Origin: an uncultured Verrucomicrobiales bacterium
Lineage (GTDB): Bacteria; Verrucomicrobiota; Verrucomicrobiae; Limisphaerales; CANJSG01
Assembly (NCBI GenBank): GCA_946480965.1
Contig: CAMLMI010000104.1
Coordinates: 1-13,281 of the forward strand
Direction: 5' to 3'
Length of the DNA: 13,281 bases
Made by a program: the position numbers and the translations under genes. Numbering within the stretch: position 1 is the first letter of the stretch; the number at the start of each line of letters is the position of its first letter. The notes below the pieces were generated by a model that was not told where the DNA came from, did no database searches, and saw only the letters and a list, made by a program, of their open reading frames with translations. Shown here piece after piece: positions 1 through 7,459 of the stretch.

Positions 1-753
1 GGGCAACGCCGCGCGCGCTACGATCATCGGCTGCGAGAGGGATTGTCCTCGGCGGAAGAGATGCCCATCGCTCACGACGTCGAGCGCCACCGGCCCGTCG
101 CCCAAGCCGAGGCAGACCGCGCCCGCACCGGCGGCGCAGACTACGGCCCGGTCGAAGTGCCGGAAGGCGTCGGCCGTCAGCCAGTCCATCTCCTCGGCTG
201 CGACGACCAAACACCGATCGACCCGCTCCTCCAGCAGCCAGCCGCCCGCCAGCGAGAGTCCATGCAAGAAGGTCCCGGCGTCGCCGACCAGCGTGTAGTT
301 GATCGCCGTGCTGCCGAGGAACGCGGAGAGATGGCTGGCCGGCGCGTTGAAGACCGTTTCGGGAAAGACCAGCGGGCTCGCCGTGGACGGGTCCTTCAGC
401 ACCTCGTCGTAGAAGCGCCGCGAGTAGTTCACGCAGCCGGACATGGCGCAGAACACGACGCCGACGCGGCTCCGATCCGGCTCGGGCACCACCGCCATCG
501 CGAGCGCTTCCAAGGCTGCGGCCATCGCGTAGTGGCTCACTGGACTGGTGCGTCGCAGCCGTGGATGGGCGAGGAACTGCAGCTTGGCCGCCGGTGTCGG
601 CACGGCGCGAAAGGCCAACGGCCGTTCCCAACCGGGGCGGGCCAACGATTGGGCGGGCACTGGTTCACCGGAAGCGACGCGCGTTCGCAGCGGGTCCACG
701 CCCCAACCCGCCGGCGACACCGCGCCCCAACCCTGGAGGAAGACACGTTTCAT
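1..753 (-). CDS. Ketosynthase-fold protein lacking the catalytic Cys (chain-length-factor-like), C-terminus cut off
   Basis: The minus strand reads open from an ATG at 753 to the window edge, giving 251 residues with no stop, so the gene is partial at its C-terminus. The start MKRVFLQGWGAVSPAGWGVD matches the N-terminal strand of beta-ketoacyl synthases ('V.ITG.G.VSP.G'). Around residue 130 lies PETVFNAPASHLSAFLG, and residues 151-188 cover the nucleophile-elbow region. Ungapped comparison with FabF (ACTSG...DVMVAGGAE against DAGTF...RCLVVAAEE) puts Gly160 at the catalytic Cys, so condensation activity is not expected. Known type II systems pair an active synthase with such a degenerate partner (the chain length factor, or ApeC-like proteins in aryl polyene clusters). 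The adjacent upstream gene is a complete active synthase on the same strand, 109 bp away, which supports a pair. I infer the family with good confidence; the pathway is open. No clear ribosome binding site precedes the ATG. Confidence 0.8.
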   Translation of the reverse strand, partial: MKRVFLQGWGAVSPAGWGVDPLRTRVASGEPVPAQSLARPGWERPLAFRAVPTPAAKLQFLAHPRLRRTSPVSHYAMAAALEALAMAVVPEPDRSRVGVVFCAMSGCVNYSRRFYDEVLKDPSTASPLVFPETVFNAPASHLSAFLGSTAINYTLVGDAGTFLHGLSLAGGWLLEERVDRCLVVAAEEMDWLTADAFRHFDRAVVCAAGAGAVCLGLGDGPVALDVVSDGHLFRRGQSLSQPMIVARAALP

Positions 754-862
754 GCGGGGAAAACGGAGGGGAAACATTCAACGCCGAACTCCCAACTCGG
801 AATGTCCGAGGCCGATCCTTCCTCGTTGGATGTTGGACGTTGAGAGTTCGATGTTTTGCCCA
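754..862. repeat. Palindromic-type intergenic repeat between the two ketosynthase genes
   Basis: The 109-bp gap holds related words on opposite strands: AAACATTCAACGCCGAACTC from 772, and its approximate inverse in GTTGGACGTTGAGAGTTCG and ATGTTTT ending at 857. AAACAT at 772-777 is mirrored exactly by ATGTTT at 851-856, and the blocks between are variants of the same AAC/GTT-rich motif. The arms are too diverged for a perfect hairpin. From memory, this wording resembles dispersed intergenic repeats in verrucomicrobial genomes; I could not check that. It may fold in the RNA between the two cistrons. Confidence 0.4.
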
Positions 863-2098
863 TCATTCAACCCTCCGCAGCACCAGGCTCGCGTTCGCTC
901 CGCCGAAGCCGAACGAGTTGGTGAGCACCGTCCGCACCTGCGCGTCGCGGGGCGCGGTCACGAGCGGGAAGCCACAGGCGGCATCGGGCGTTTGCAGCGT
1001 GATTTCCGGCGCCAGCCACTGGCCTTGCAGGGCCATCAGACACACCACCGCTTCCACCGCGCCGGCCGCGCCGAGCAGATGGCCGACGCTGGCCTTGGTC
1101 GAGCTGACCGGCAACGTGGAGGCGCGTTCGCCGGCCCAGCGGTTGATCGCCGCCGCTTCGGCCGCGTCGTTCAACGGCGTGCCGGTGCCGTGGGCGTTCA
1201 CGTAGTCGATGTCGGCTGGCGTCACGCCCGCCGCCGCGCAGGCGCGGGTCATGGAGAGCAGCGCGGCATCGCCCTGCGGATGCGGCTGGGTCAGGTGATG
1301 CGCGTCGGTGCAGGCGCCGTAGCCGGCCACTTCGCCGAGGATCGTCGCGCCCCGCGCCCGGGCGCTGGCCAGCGATTCGAGGCAAACCACCCCCGCGCCT
1401 TCGCCCAGGGCCAGCCCGTCACGCGTGCCGTCGAACGGCCGACAGACCGTGGGCGAGAGCGCCTGGAGCGAATCGAATCCGGCGAAGACCAATTGGCTGA
1501 GACCGTCGTAGCCCCCGGCCAACACGCGCTCCGCCTGTCCGCTGCGGACCAGTTCCCAGGCGTGGCCGATGGCGTTCGCGCCGGACGCGCAGGCGTTGGC
1601 GATGATCGTGACCGCGCCGTCGAAGCCGAAGGCCTCCGCCAAGTCCAAGGCCTGTTGCTGCGGCTGGTAATGCGTCACTCGCCGCGCCTGGTCGCGTTGG
1701 CGCGCCGGTTTGGCCAGCGCGTGTCGGAAATAGGCTTCGCCGAGACTCATCCCGGCGCTGGTGGTGCCGAGCACGAGCGGCAAACGTCCGCCGGTGCTCC
1801 AGCCGGACTGGCCCCACGCTTCCTCGGCGGCCGCGAGGAGGAAGCGCGCCGCCCGGTCCAAACGCGCGACGTGGCGGGAGGAGAGAAGCGTCTTCGGCAC
1901 CGGCGGCAGATCGGCTTCTCCGGCGGTCTTCACCCGTTGGCGCGAGACATCGAACAGACTCACGGGCCGGAACGCGCGGCGGCCTTCGCGGAACCCGGCC
2001 GCGTTCACCGCCCAGCCTTGGCCCAGCGACGTGACGACGCCCGCGCCGGTGACGACGACGCGCTGCGGCTCGCTGGAGATCCGGGGTGGAAAAGCCAC
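863..2098 (-). CDS. FabF-type beta-ketoacyl-ACP synthase (KS)
   Basis: This gene encodes a 3-oxoacyl-ACP synthase II-type condensing enzyme, which decarboxylates malonyl-ACP and joins it to an enzyme-bound acyl chain. All landmarks are present (numbering from the chosen start): RVVVTGAGVVTSLGQG near the N-terminus, nucleophile Cys170 in NACASGANAIGHAWE, His303 in VNAHGTGTPLND, Lys335 and His340 in STKASVGHLLGAAGAVEA, and the C-terminal SFGFGGANASLVLRR loop. A GTG at 2098 gives 411 residues, the usual FabF length. The same frame is open back to a GTG at 2293, adding 65 residues without family similarity and abutting the divergent gene at 2294, so I prefer the shorter form; neither start has a clear Shine-Dalgarno. 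A second ketosynthase with a dead active site follows. The pair suggests a specialised type II fatty-acid or polyene pathway rather than housekeeping synthesis, but this is inference. Confidence 0.9.
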   Translation of the reverse strand: MAFPPRISSEPQRVVVTGAGVVTSLGQGWAVNAAGFREGRRAFRPVSLFDVSRQRVKTAGEADLPPVPKTLLSSRHVARLDRAARFLLAAAEEAWGQSGWSTGGRLPLVLGTTSAGMSLGEAYFRHALAKPARQRDQARRVTHYQPQQQALDLAEAFGFDGAVTIIANACASGANAIGHAWELVRSGQAERVLAGGYDGLSQLVFAGFDSLQALSPTVCRPFDGTRDGLALGEGAGVVCLESLASARARGATILGEVAGYGACTDAHHLTQPHPQGDAALLSMTRACAAAGVTPADIDYVNAHGTGTPLNDAAEAAAINRWAGERASTLPVSSTKASVGHLLGAAGAVEAVVCLMALQGQWLAPEITLQTPDAACGFPLVTAPRDAQVRTVLTNSFGFGGANASLVLRRVE

Positions 2099-2293
2099 GG
2101 CCGGATGGAACGAACTGCGTGGAACCGCAGCAAGCTTCAAGGTGGGAGCAGCCGAGGTCGGTAGCTGACTTCCATCAGCCGGGAACGCCTCGTCGTAGCG
2201 AACGAGAGTTTGCCGGTGACCGTCCGCGCTCCGTTGCTCGTTGCCCCTTCCGTTCCATAGACCGCGCCCGCGTGTTCCACTATCGAGTGCCAC
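2099..2293. promoter_or_regulatory. Divergent intergenic region between ketosynthase and secreted propeller genes
   Basis: If the ketosynthase starts at 2098, this 195-bp stretch separates two divergent genes and should carry both promoters. I saw no convincing -35/-10 pair on either strand. Small dyads are present: CTGCG (2115-2119) with CGCAG (2126-2130), and a CCGAGGTCGG palindrome around 2153-2162. The stretch is also open on the minus strand in the ketosynthase frame (GTG at 2293), so part of it could be translated as an N-terminal extension. Confidence 0.35.
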
Positions 2294-3832
2294 ATGATTT
2301 CACGGGTGGGTGTATTGGCGCTGCTTCTGGGCTTGGGTTGGGCGGCGTGGGGCCAACCGGCGATGCGTTGGCAACGGTCCTTCGGCGGAACGGGCGCGGA
2401 CTACATTCGCGGGATCGTCCCACAGATCGATGGCGGCCTGCTCATCCTCGCCGAGTCCGGTTCCGAGACCAATGCGGGCAAGGCCGCGCCCCGCATTGGC
2501 GGCAGCGATCTCTGGGTTCTGCGGCTCGACGCCTCCGGCGCGGTCCAGTGGGAACGGACCTACGGCGGCACGGGCTGGGACGAGGCCTGGAGCGTGGCAT
2601 CGATTCCCGGCGGCGGCCATTTGCTCGGGAGCATTTCCAGCTCGACCAACAGCGGCACGAAGACGACCGGGCGGTTCGGCGCAGTGGACTACTGGGTGGC
2701 GCGCATCGCCGAGGACGGAGCACCCATGTGGGATCGCACCTTCGGCGGCACCCAGGTGGACCGGTTGTCGCAGGTGTTGGCCTTGGCCGATGGCGGGTTC
2801 CTGCTCAGCGGCTACGCCGACTCGGATCTGGACGGGAACAAAACCGTCTCTTCCCACGGAGGGCGCGACGGGTGGCTCATCCGGCTCGATGCGGCCGGCG
2901 AAACGGTTTGGCAAACGGTCCTCGGCGGATCGGACGAGGATGACATCGACGTCGCGCGCGAACTGTCCGACGGCGGCTTCCTCCTCGCGGGCAGTTCGGC
3001 TTCCCCGCCCGGGCCGCACAAGAACGACGGCCATCACGGCATGGGCGACGTGTGGATCGTCCGCCTCGACGCGCAAGGCAACCGGATCTGGGACCGCAGC
3101 TACGGTGGCTCGAACGTGGAATACACCCACGACCTGATCCTCCTGCCCGAAGGCGACGCCCTCGTGCTCGCCACGTCGCTCTCCGGCATCAGCGGCAACA
3201 AGACCAGTCCCAGCCGGGGCGGCGGGGCGGCGGCCGACGCCTACGTGCTGCGCATCGACGCCAAGGGCGAGCGGGTCTGGGAGCAAACCTATGGCGGCAG
3301 CAGCGTGGACCGGTTGCTCAGCGGCTCGTTGTCCAGCGGCGGATTGCTGATGGCCGGGCATTCGGACTCCGTGCCGAGCGGCAACAAGGCGAGTCCCCGG
3401 CTGGGTTGGGACGACGTGTGGCTGGTCCGCATCGATCTCGACGGCGGGCTGCTCTGGGAAACGATTCTCGGGTCCGGCGGGCACGAGTCGGCGCGCGTGG
3501 TGCGCTGGCTGCCGGACGGCGATTTTGTGGTCGGCGGACACTTCATCCAGATCAACGGCCTGGCCCCGCCCGTGCCGGTCTATGGTTCCGACGACGCCTA
3601 CTTGGCCCGCTACGCCGGCGACACGCTGCGGCTCCGGATGGATCGCGCCGATCCTCCGCGCCTCCTCCTGCAAGGGCCGACCAACACCTGGCACCGCCTC
3701 GACGTCTCCACCGACCTGCGCACTTGGACCCCGTGGCGCACCAACCGGCTGGGCGCTCCGGAGGAGGAGGTGCCGCCCGGCACGAACGGCCCGCATCGGT
3801 TCTACCGCGCACAGATGCTGCCCAGGCCGTAG
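2294..3832 (+). CDS. Secreted seven-repeat beta-propeller-like protein with C-terminal FYR module
   Basis: The 512-residue product begins with a signal peptide (MISRVGVLALLLGLGWAAWG, followed by QP). Seven repeats follow, each opening with W-x-x-(S/T/V/I)-(F/Y/L)-G-(G/S). The opening Trp residues are at 26, 86, 146, 206, 266, 329 and 388, almost exactly 60 apart. Within a unit the pattern is W-x-R-x-(F/Y)-GG...DGG-(F/L)-L-L-x-G...G-N-K...G-x-D-x-W-(L/V)-x-R-(L/I)-D-x-x-G. Such units are common in secreted and cell-surface proteins, often named by similarity to delta-60 or SBBP-like repeats, and seven suggests a seven-bladed propeller. Residues 445-508 form a separate module with STDLRTWTPW and the ending RFYRAQ, similar to the N-terminus of the next protein. 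No catalytic residues are recognisable; a binding or surface role is likely. The next gene lies 77 bp downstream in the same direction and may be co-transcribed. The ATG lacks an obvious ribosome binding site. Confidence 0.85.
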   Translation: MISRVGVLALLLGLGWAAWGQPAMRWQRSFGGTGADYIRGIVPQIDGGLLILAESGSETNAGKAAPRIGGSDLWVLRLDASGAVQWERTYGGTGWDEAWSVASIPGGGHLLGSISSSTNSGTKTTGRFGAVDYWVARIAEDGAPMWDRTFGGTQVDRLSQVLALADGGFLLSGYADSDLDGNKTVSSHGGRDGWLIRLDAAGETVWQTVLGGSDEDDIDVARELSDGGFLLAGSSASPPGPHKNDGHHGMGDVWIVRLDAQGNRIWDRSYGGSNVEYTHDLILLPEGDALVLATSLSGISGNKTSPSRGGGAAADAYVLRIDAKGERVWEQTYGGSSVDRLLSGSLSSGGLLMAGHSDSVPSGNKASPRLGWDDVWLVRIDLDGGLLWETILGSGGHESARVVRWLPDGDFVVGGHFIQINGLAPPVPVYGSDDAYLARYAGDTLRLRMDRADPPRLLLQGPTNTWHRLDVSTDLRTWTPWRTNRLGAPEEEVPPGTNGPHRFYRAQMLPRP

Positions 3833-3909
3833 GCCGTCCCGCGCCGCGCCGGACCGCGGTTCGTTTCGAGATTCTCGACAGACCAAGAACTTCGCCTAGC
3901 GTCTTCTCC

Positions 3910-6900
3910 ATGATTTCCCCGTGGGTTGGGCCGGGTCGGCGTTGGCTGGGTTTGGGAATGGTTCTCGGATGGTTCATCGGTGGCGTCTTGGCGGCCGATC
4001 CCGCGCCGAGATTGGAGATCGATGCTTCCGCGACTAATGGCTGGCCGCGCCTGCGCAGCTCCGTCCATCCGGACCGCCTGCTCACGCTGGAAGCGACGAC
4101 CAACTTCGCCGCGTGGGAACCCATCGCCACGCTGCACGACGCGGCCCGGAACTATCCCGATGCCGCCGCGCTGCGGTTCAATCGACGTTTCTATCGTCTG
4201 CTCGAAACGCCGCGCACCACCACGAACGACTGGAAGAACGAGTTGCCGTATCTCGACGAACCGTTCCTCTCCGCCGGAGAACGCGAAGTGCGCTGGGTGA
4301 AGTTCGCCATTCCCCTGGCCGATCCCACGCGGGTCTTCTACCAGGACAGCGACAAGTTTCCCTTCCACTTCGACTTCGCCTCGCAGCGGCTGGAACCGTT
4401 CGTCGGTTGGAACCGGGCCGCGTTCGACGCCGTTTCGCTGCGGCGCACGAACCAGCAGGTCGTGCTCGGCACCGTGTTGTTCCCGCCCGGGACCAACTTC
4501 GTGGAATATGGCGTCCAATTCGTCGGGCTCGATCCGTATCCGCCGGAAGACATCGCGCGGTGGTTCGAGCTGGTGAAGGCCACGGTCCACGCGGAGCACG
4601 GCGCGGGCGCGTTCTACATGCCGGTCTTCGAGCAGACGGAAATGGCTCGGACCAACGCCGCTGCCTTCGCCGCCCGCAACATCGCCGTGGCCTCGACGGA
4701 GCGTTGGGGCGCGGCCAACCACGTCTATGCGCCGGGCTGGGCGCTCGGTCGGCTGAAATATTTCCCGGCCGGCGAGATCGTCGCCGCGTTCACCGATGGC
4801 CGGCTGCGGCCCGAGGACATTCTCCTGACCGACGGCGTTCCGGCGGAGACGCCGCTGGTGGCGGGCATCCTGTCGCTGACGCCGTCCACGCCCAACTCCC
4901 ACACGGCCATCCTCGCGCAGTCGTTCGGCATTCCCTTCGCGCATCTGCCGGACGAAGCGGAACGCACCCGCGTGCAGGCCTGGGTCGGGCGCAAGGTGAT
5001 CGTCCGCGCCACGACGCTCTTCGGCCGGGGCGAGACCAAGGTGCTCGATGTGGAAGGCGCGTTGGACCCGGCGCTGGAGGCCCAGCTCCTCGCGCTCAAA
5101 CAAGCGGAGCCCATCTCCTACCGGCCCAGACAGACACGCGGCAGTTTTAGCGCCTCGACCGATGATCTGTCCCCGGCGGACATCGTCTTCTTCGGCGGCA
5201 AGGCGGCGAACTTCGGGATGCTGCGCGACGCCATTCCCACGAACTCCCCGCCCGCCATCGCGTTCTCCTTCGATCTCTGGGACGCCTTCCTCGACCAGCC
5301 GTGGTCCGGCGCTCCTAGCTTGCGCGCAGCCATTCAGGCCCGGCTCGCGGAACACACGCAGTATCCGCCGAACATGCCCGCGCTGTTGGAGGACTTGGCG
5401 GTGATCCGCGGCTGGATCGAAGACGACGCGGTGTTCGCTCCGGCCTTGCGACAAGCCGTGACGAATGCGCTGACGGCCTTCGACCCCGAGCGGAAGATCC
5501 GCTTCCGCAGCTCGACCAACGTGGAGGACGCCGAGAGCTTCTCCGGCGCGGGCCTCTACGACAGCTACAGTGGCTGCTTGCTGGATGACCTCGACGGCGA
5601 CACCGCCGGTCCCAGCCTCTGCGATCCGAGCGAGCCGAAGGAACGCGGCGTCTTCCGCGCGATCCAGAAGGTCTATGCCAGCTTCTACAACGATCAGGCT
5701 TTCCTCGAACGCCTCCGCCGTGGCGTGGATGAATCCGAAGTCGGCATGGGCGTGCTCGTCCACCATTCCTTCCCCGACGAAGTGGAACTGGCCAACGGCG
5801 TGGCCACGCTGCGCTACAATGTCTCGCCCTTCCACACGAGCTATCAGGGCCAGGTCGTCAGCCAGCTCGGCGCCGAATCCGTGACCAATCCCGACGGCAC
5901 GGCCGTGCCCGAGGTCGTCGAGATCTACGGCTTCGGCGCTTCGGCCGACCTCACGCTGACCCGCCGTTCCTCCCGCGTTCCGCTGGGCGCGCATGTGATG
6001 CAATGGGACGCGGACTACCGGGGCTTCCTCGGTCTCTTCAACGCGGTGGCCGCTCGCGTCCGCCAGCTGAACCCCACGCGCAGCACCTTCACGCTCGACT
6101 TCGAATACAAGAAGGACGTCGCCCTCGGCCTCGTGGTGAAGCAGGTCCGCGAGGTGCCCAATCCCGCCACGACCAACGCCACCGTGCCGTTCCTCATCGA
6201 CGAGCCGACCGAATGGCGCGTCGCCCAGATGGAGGCCGGCGACGTCTTCTCCAATCACCGGCTGAAGTCGCTCTGGACCCTGCGCACGCGCTCGCTGCGG
6301 CTCTCCGGCACGAACCTCGCCGCCGGCATCCATCTCGAAGGCACGCTGCAATACCTCTCCAACGGGACGATCCAGACCTTGTCCGGCCCGCTGAACGGCT
6401 GGCCGAACGCGTCGAACTCCGTGTCGGGCGCGCTCGACCATTGGACGACCGAAGCGGGAACGGCCCAGCGCCGCTGGACCTTGGAAACGCTCATCGAGAC
6501 CAACGTCACCGGGGCCACCCCGCCCATCTTCACCCAGCGGGACTTCACCCATCGCCTCCACGTCGCCTACGCCACGCCGGTGCCGGCGCTCGACTACATG
6601 GGAGAACCGATCGTTGCGACCAACGAGTTTGTCGTGCTGGAACCCGTCGCGCCGGTGCCGCCCGGCTCGCTCCTCCAGCACCGCGTCGCCACGAACAAAA
6701 CCGGCGTCCGCATCGAGACCCGTTTCTACTGGCCCGAGAGCGACGGTGAATCGGTCGGCGGCTACACCGCGCCGCTGCTGCGCTTCGTGGAGACGCGCAT
6801 CGAAGGCCTGACGAGCCAACCGCTGACGCTGACGAACTACTTCTCCCAGACCCATCGCCCCGGCCACCACAACTTCACGGAGGAATATCTCTTCGAACCG

Positions 6901-7041
6901 CGCCTCGAACCTGGCCTGTCCCCGACAACCCTGACCGATCTGGAAGCGGCCAACATCCGCCTGATCTACCTGGAACTGGGCTTCGGCCCTTCGCCCAAGA
7001 TCATCGTGCTGGGCGCGGACGGCGTGTTCCGGGAATTGTGA
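3910..7041 (+). CDS. Secreted PEP/pyruvate-binding-domain protein (phosphohistidine swivel plus ATP-grasp, GWD-like order)
   Basis: The product has 1043 residues. Residues 1-29 look like a signal peptide (RRWLGLGMVLGW..., then VLA-AD). Residues 33-98 carry a small module ending RRFYRLLE, like the C-terminus of the previous protein. Residues about 100-300 are an unassigned conserved-looking region (VRWVKFAIPLADPTRVFYQD). A swivelling phosphohistidine-type segment follows with TPNSHTAILAQSFGIPF, candidate His331. The ATP-grasp domain then runs from FGGKAANFGML (Lys431) through IRFRSSTNVEDAESFSGAGL (Arg533) and GMGVLVHH (Met613) to DFEYKK...VVKQVRE (Glu732, Gln745, Arg747); these match the nucleotide-binding residues of PPDK and PEP synthase. 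Placing His before ATP-grasp is the order of plant glucan water dikinase, and the stretch around 'AGLYDS' also resembles that family; PEP synthase has the reverse order. Residues 748-1043 are unassigned and beta-rich. The PEP/pyruvate TIM barrel is absent. The frame is open well upstream of 3910, but that part overlaps the previous gene; the ATG at 3910 gives the signal peptide. Substrate unknown. Confidence 0.85.
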   Translation: MISPWVGPGRRWLGLGMVLGWFIGGVLAADPAPRLEIDASATNGWPRLRSSVHPDRLLTLEATTNFAAWEPIATLHDAARNYPDAAALRFNRRFYRLLETPRTTTNDWKNELPYLDEPFLSAGEREVRWVKFAIPLADPTRVFYQDSDKFPFHFDFASQRLEPFVGWNRAAFDAVSLRRTNQQVVLGTVLFPPGTNFVEYGVQFVGLDPYPPEDIARWFELVKATVHAEHGAGAFYMPVFEQTEMARTNAAAFAARNIAVASTERWGAANHVYAPGWALGRLKYFPAGEIVAAFTDGRLRPEDILLTDGVPAETPLVAGILSLTPSTPNSHTAILAQSFGIPFAHLPDEAERTRVQAWVGRKVIVRATTLFGRGETKVLDVEGALDPALEAQLLALKQAEPISYRPRQTRGSFSASTDDLSPADIVFFGGKAANFGMLRDAIPTNSPPAIAFSFDLWDAFLDQPWSGAPSLRAAIQARLAEHTQYPPNMPALLEDLAVIRGWIEDDAVFAPALRQAVTNALTAFDPERKIRFRSSTNVEDAESFSGAGLYDSYSGCLLDDLDGDTAGPSLCDPSEPKERGVFRAIQKVYASFYNDQAFLERLRRGVDESEVGMGVLVHHSFPDEVELANGVATLRYNVSPFHTSYQGQVVSQLGAESVTNPDGTAVPEVVEIYGFGASADLTLTRRSSRVPLGAHVMQWDADYRGFLGLFNAVAARVRQLNPTRSTFTLDFEYKKDVALGLVVKQVREVPNPATTNATVPFLIDEPTEWRVAQMEAGDVFSNHRLKSLWTLRTRSLRLSGTNLAAGIHLEGTLQYLSNGTIQTLSGPLNGWPNASNSVSGALDHWTTEAGTAQRRWTLETLIETNVTGATPPIFTQRDFTHRLHVAYATPVPALDYMGEPIVATNEFVVLEPVAPVPPGSLLQHRVATNKTGVRIETRFYWPESDGESVGGYTAPLLRFVETRIEGLTSQPLTLTNYFSQTHRPGHHNFTEEYLFEPRLEPGLSPTTLTDLEAANIRLIYLELGFGPSPKIIVLGADGVFREL

Positions 7042-7459
7042 AGGAGGCAGCTACAGTCTTTGAGAACAGAGTGGGAGGATGGGATGTCTTTAGCAGGAGT
7101 TTGGCGAGTTTGCGCATGAGGACCGCAGGTTCAGCGGCTCGGCCAGAAGCAATGCCCGGCGGCCTTTGGCCGTCCGGAGCGACGCTCCTCCTTTGGAGCA
7201 TATCCAAATAACCCGGATTCGCGGGAAGGAGCGCGAACCCCGGGTTGGAGATGCGGCCTACAGCCATCCCGCGTTCCGGGTCGCGCAACGGATTGGAGCC
7301 CCGATCCCCGGACCGGCGGGTCACAACAACGGCAATCGGCTGGGTTATCCGGATAGGCCTTTAGCCACAATGCTCCGGGCAGCCCCATGTCCCGGTCTTG
7401 TTTCCGTTTCGTCACATGGGCGTCGTCCGGGTGTCACGTCCGGTCCGCATGTTGGCGGG
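7042..7459. repeat. Repeat-rich non-coding stretch upstream of the TonB operon
   Basis: This 418-bp gap has no credible gene but contains a cluster of dyads. CGGCC-TTT-GGCCG lies at 7160-7172, GGAGCG-A-CGCTCC at 7176-7188 and CTCC-TTT-GGAG at 7188-7198. AACCCGGATTCGCG (7210-7223) pairs with CGCGAACCCCGGGTT (7232-7246). TATCCAAATAACCC (7201-7214) is mirrored at 12 of 14 positions by GGGTTATCCGGATA (7342-7355), framing about 155 bp like the ends of a small non-autonomous element. The first hairpins could also act as a terminator for the gene ending at 7041, although no T-run follows. The promoter of the downstream operon must lie here, but no clear -35/-10 was visible. Confidence 0.55.

Noticed and set aside
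43..2168. Long plus-strand open frames across the ketosynthase region (for example 43-843 and 548-2164)
   Set aside because: They are antisense to the two ketosynthase genes, rich in Arg/Gly/Ala with no domain motif, as expected for shadow frames in GC-rich DNA.
2300..3886. A 528-codon minus-strand open frame opposite the propeller gene
   Set aside because: Its periodic composition merely mirrors the 60-residue repeats of the plus-strand gene.
3052..3909. Upstream extension of the dikinase-like frame to 3052
   Set aside because: It would overlap the propeller gene by about 780 bp in another frame and bury the signal peptide; the ATG at 3910 gives a normal exported protein.
3802..6870. A 1022-codon open frame on the minus strand
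   Set aside because: It lies opposite the dikinase-like gene, has the low-complexity His/Gly/Arg composition of an antisense frame, and shows no domain; the plus strand has clear family motifs.
7160..7198. Rho-independent terminator after the dikinase-like gene
   Set aside because: The three adjacent hairpins are stable, but none is followed by a T-run and they are over 100 bp from the stop codon.
7001..7415. Small minus-strand open frames of 107 and 94 codons in the gap before the TonB operon
   Set aside because: They consist of palindromic repeat sequence, overlap each other in different frames and have no recognisable domain.
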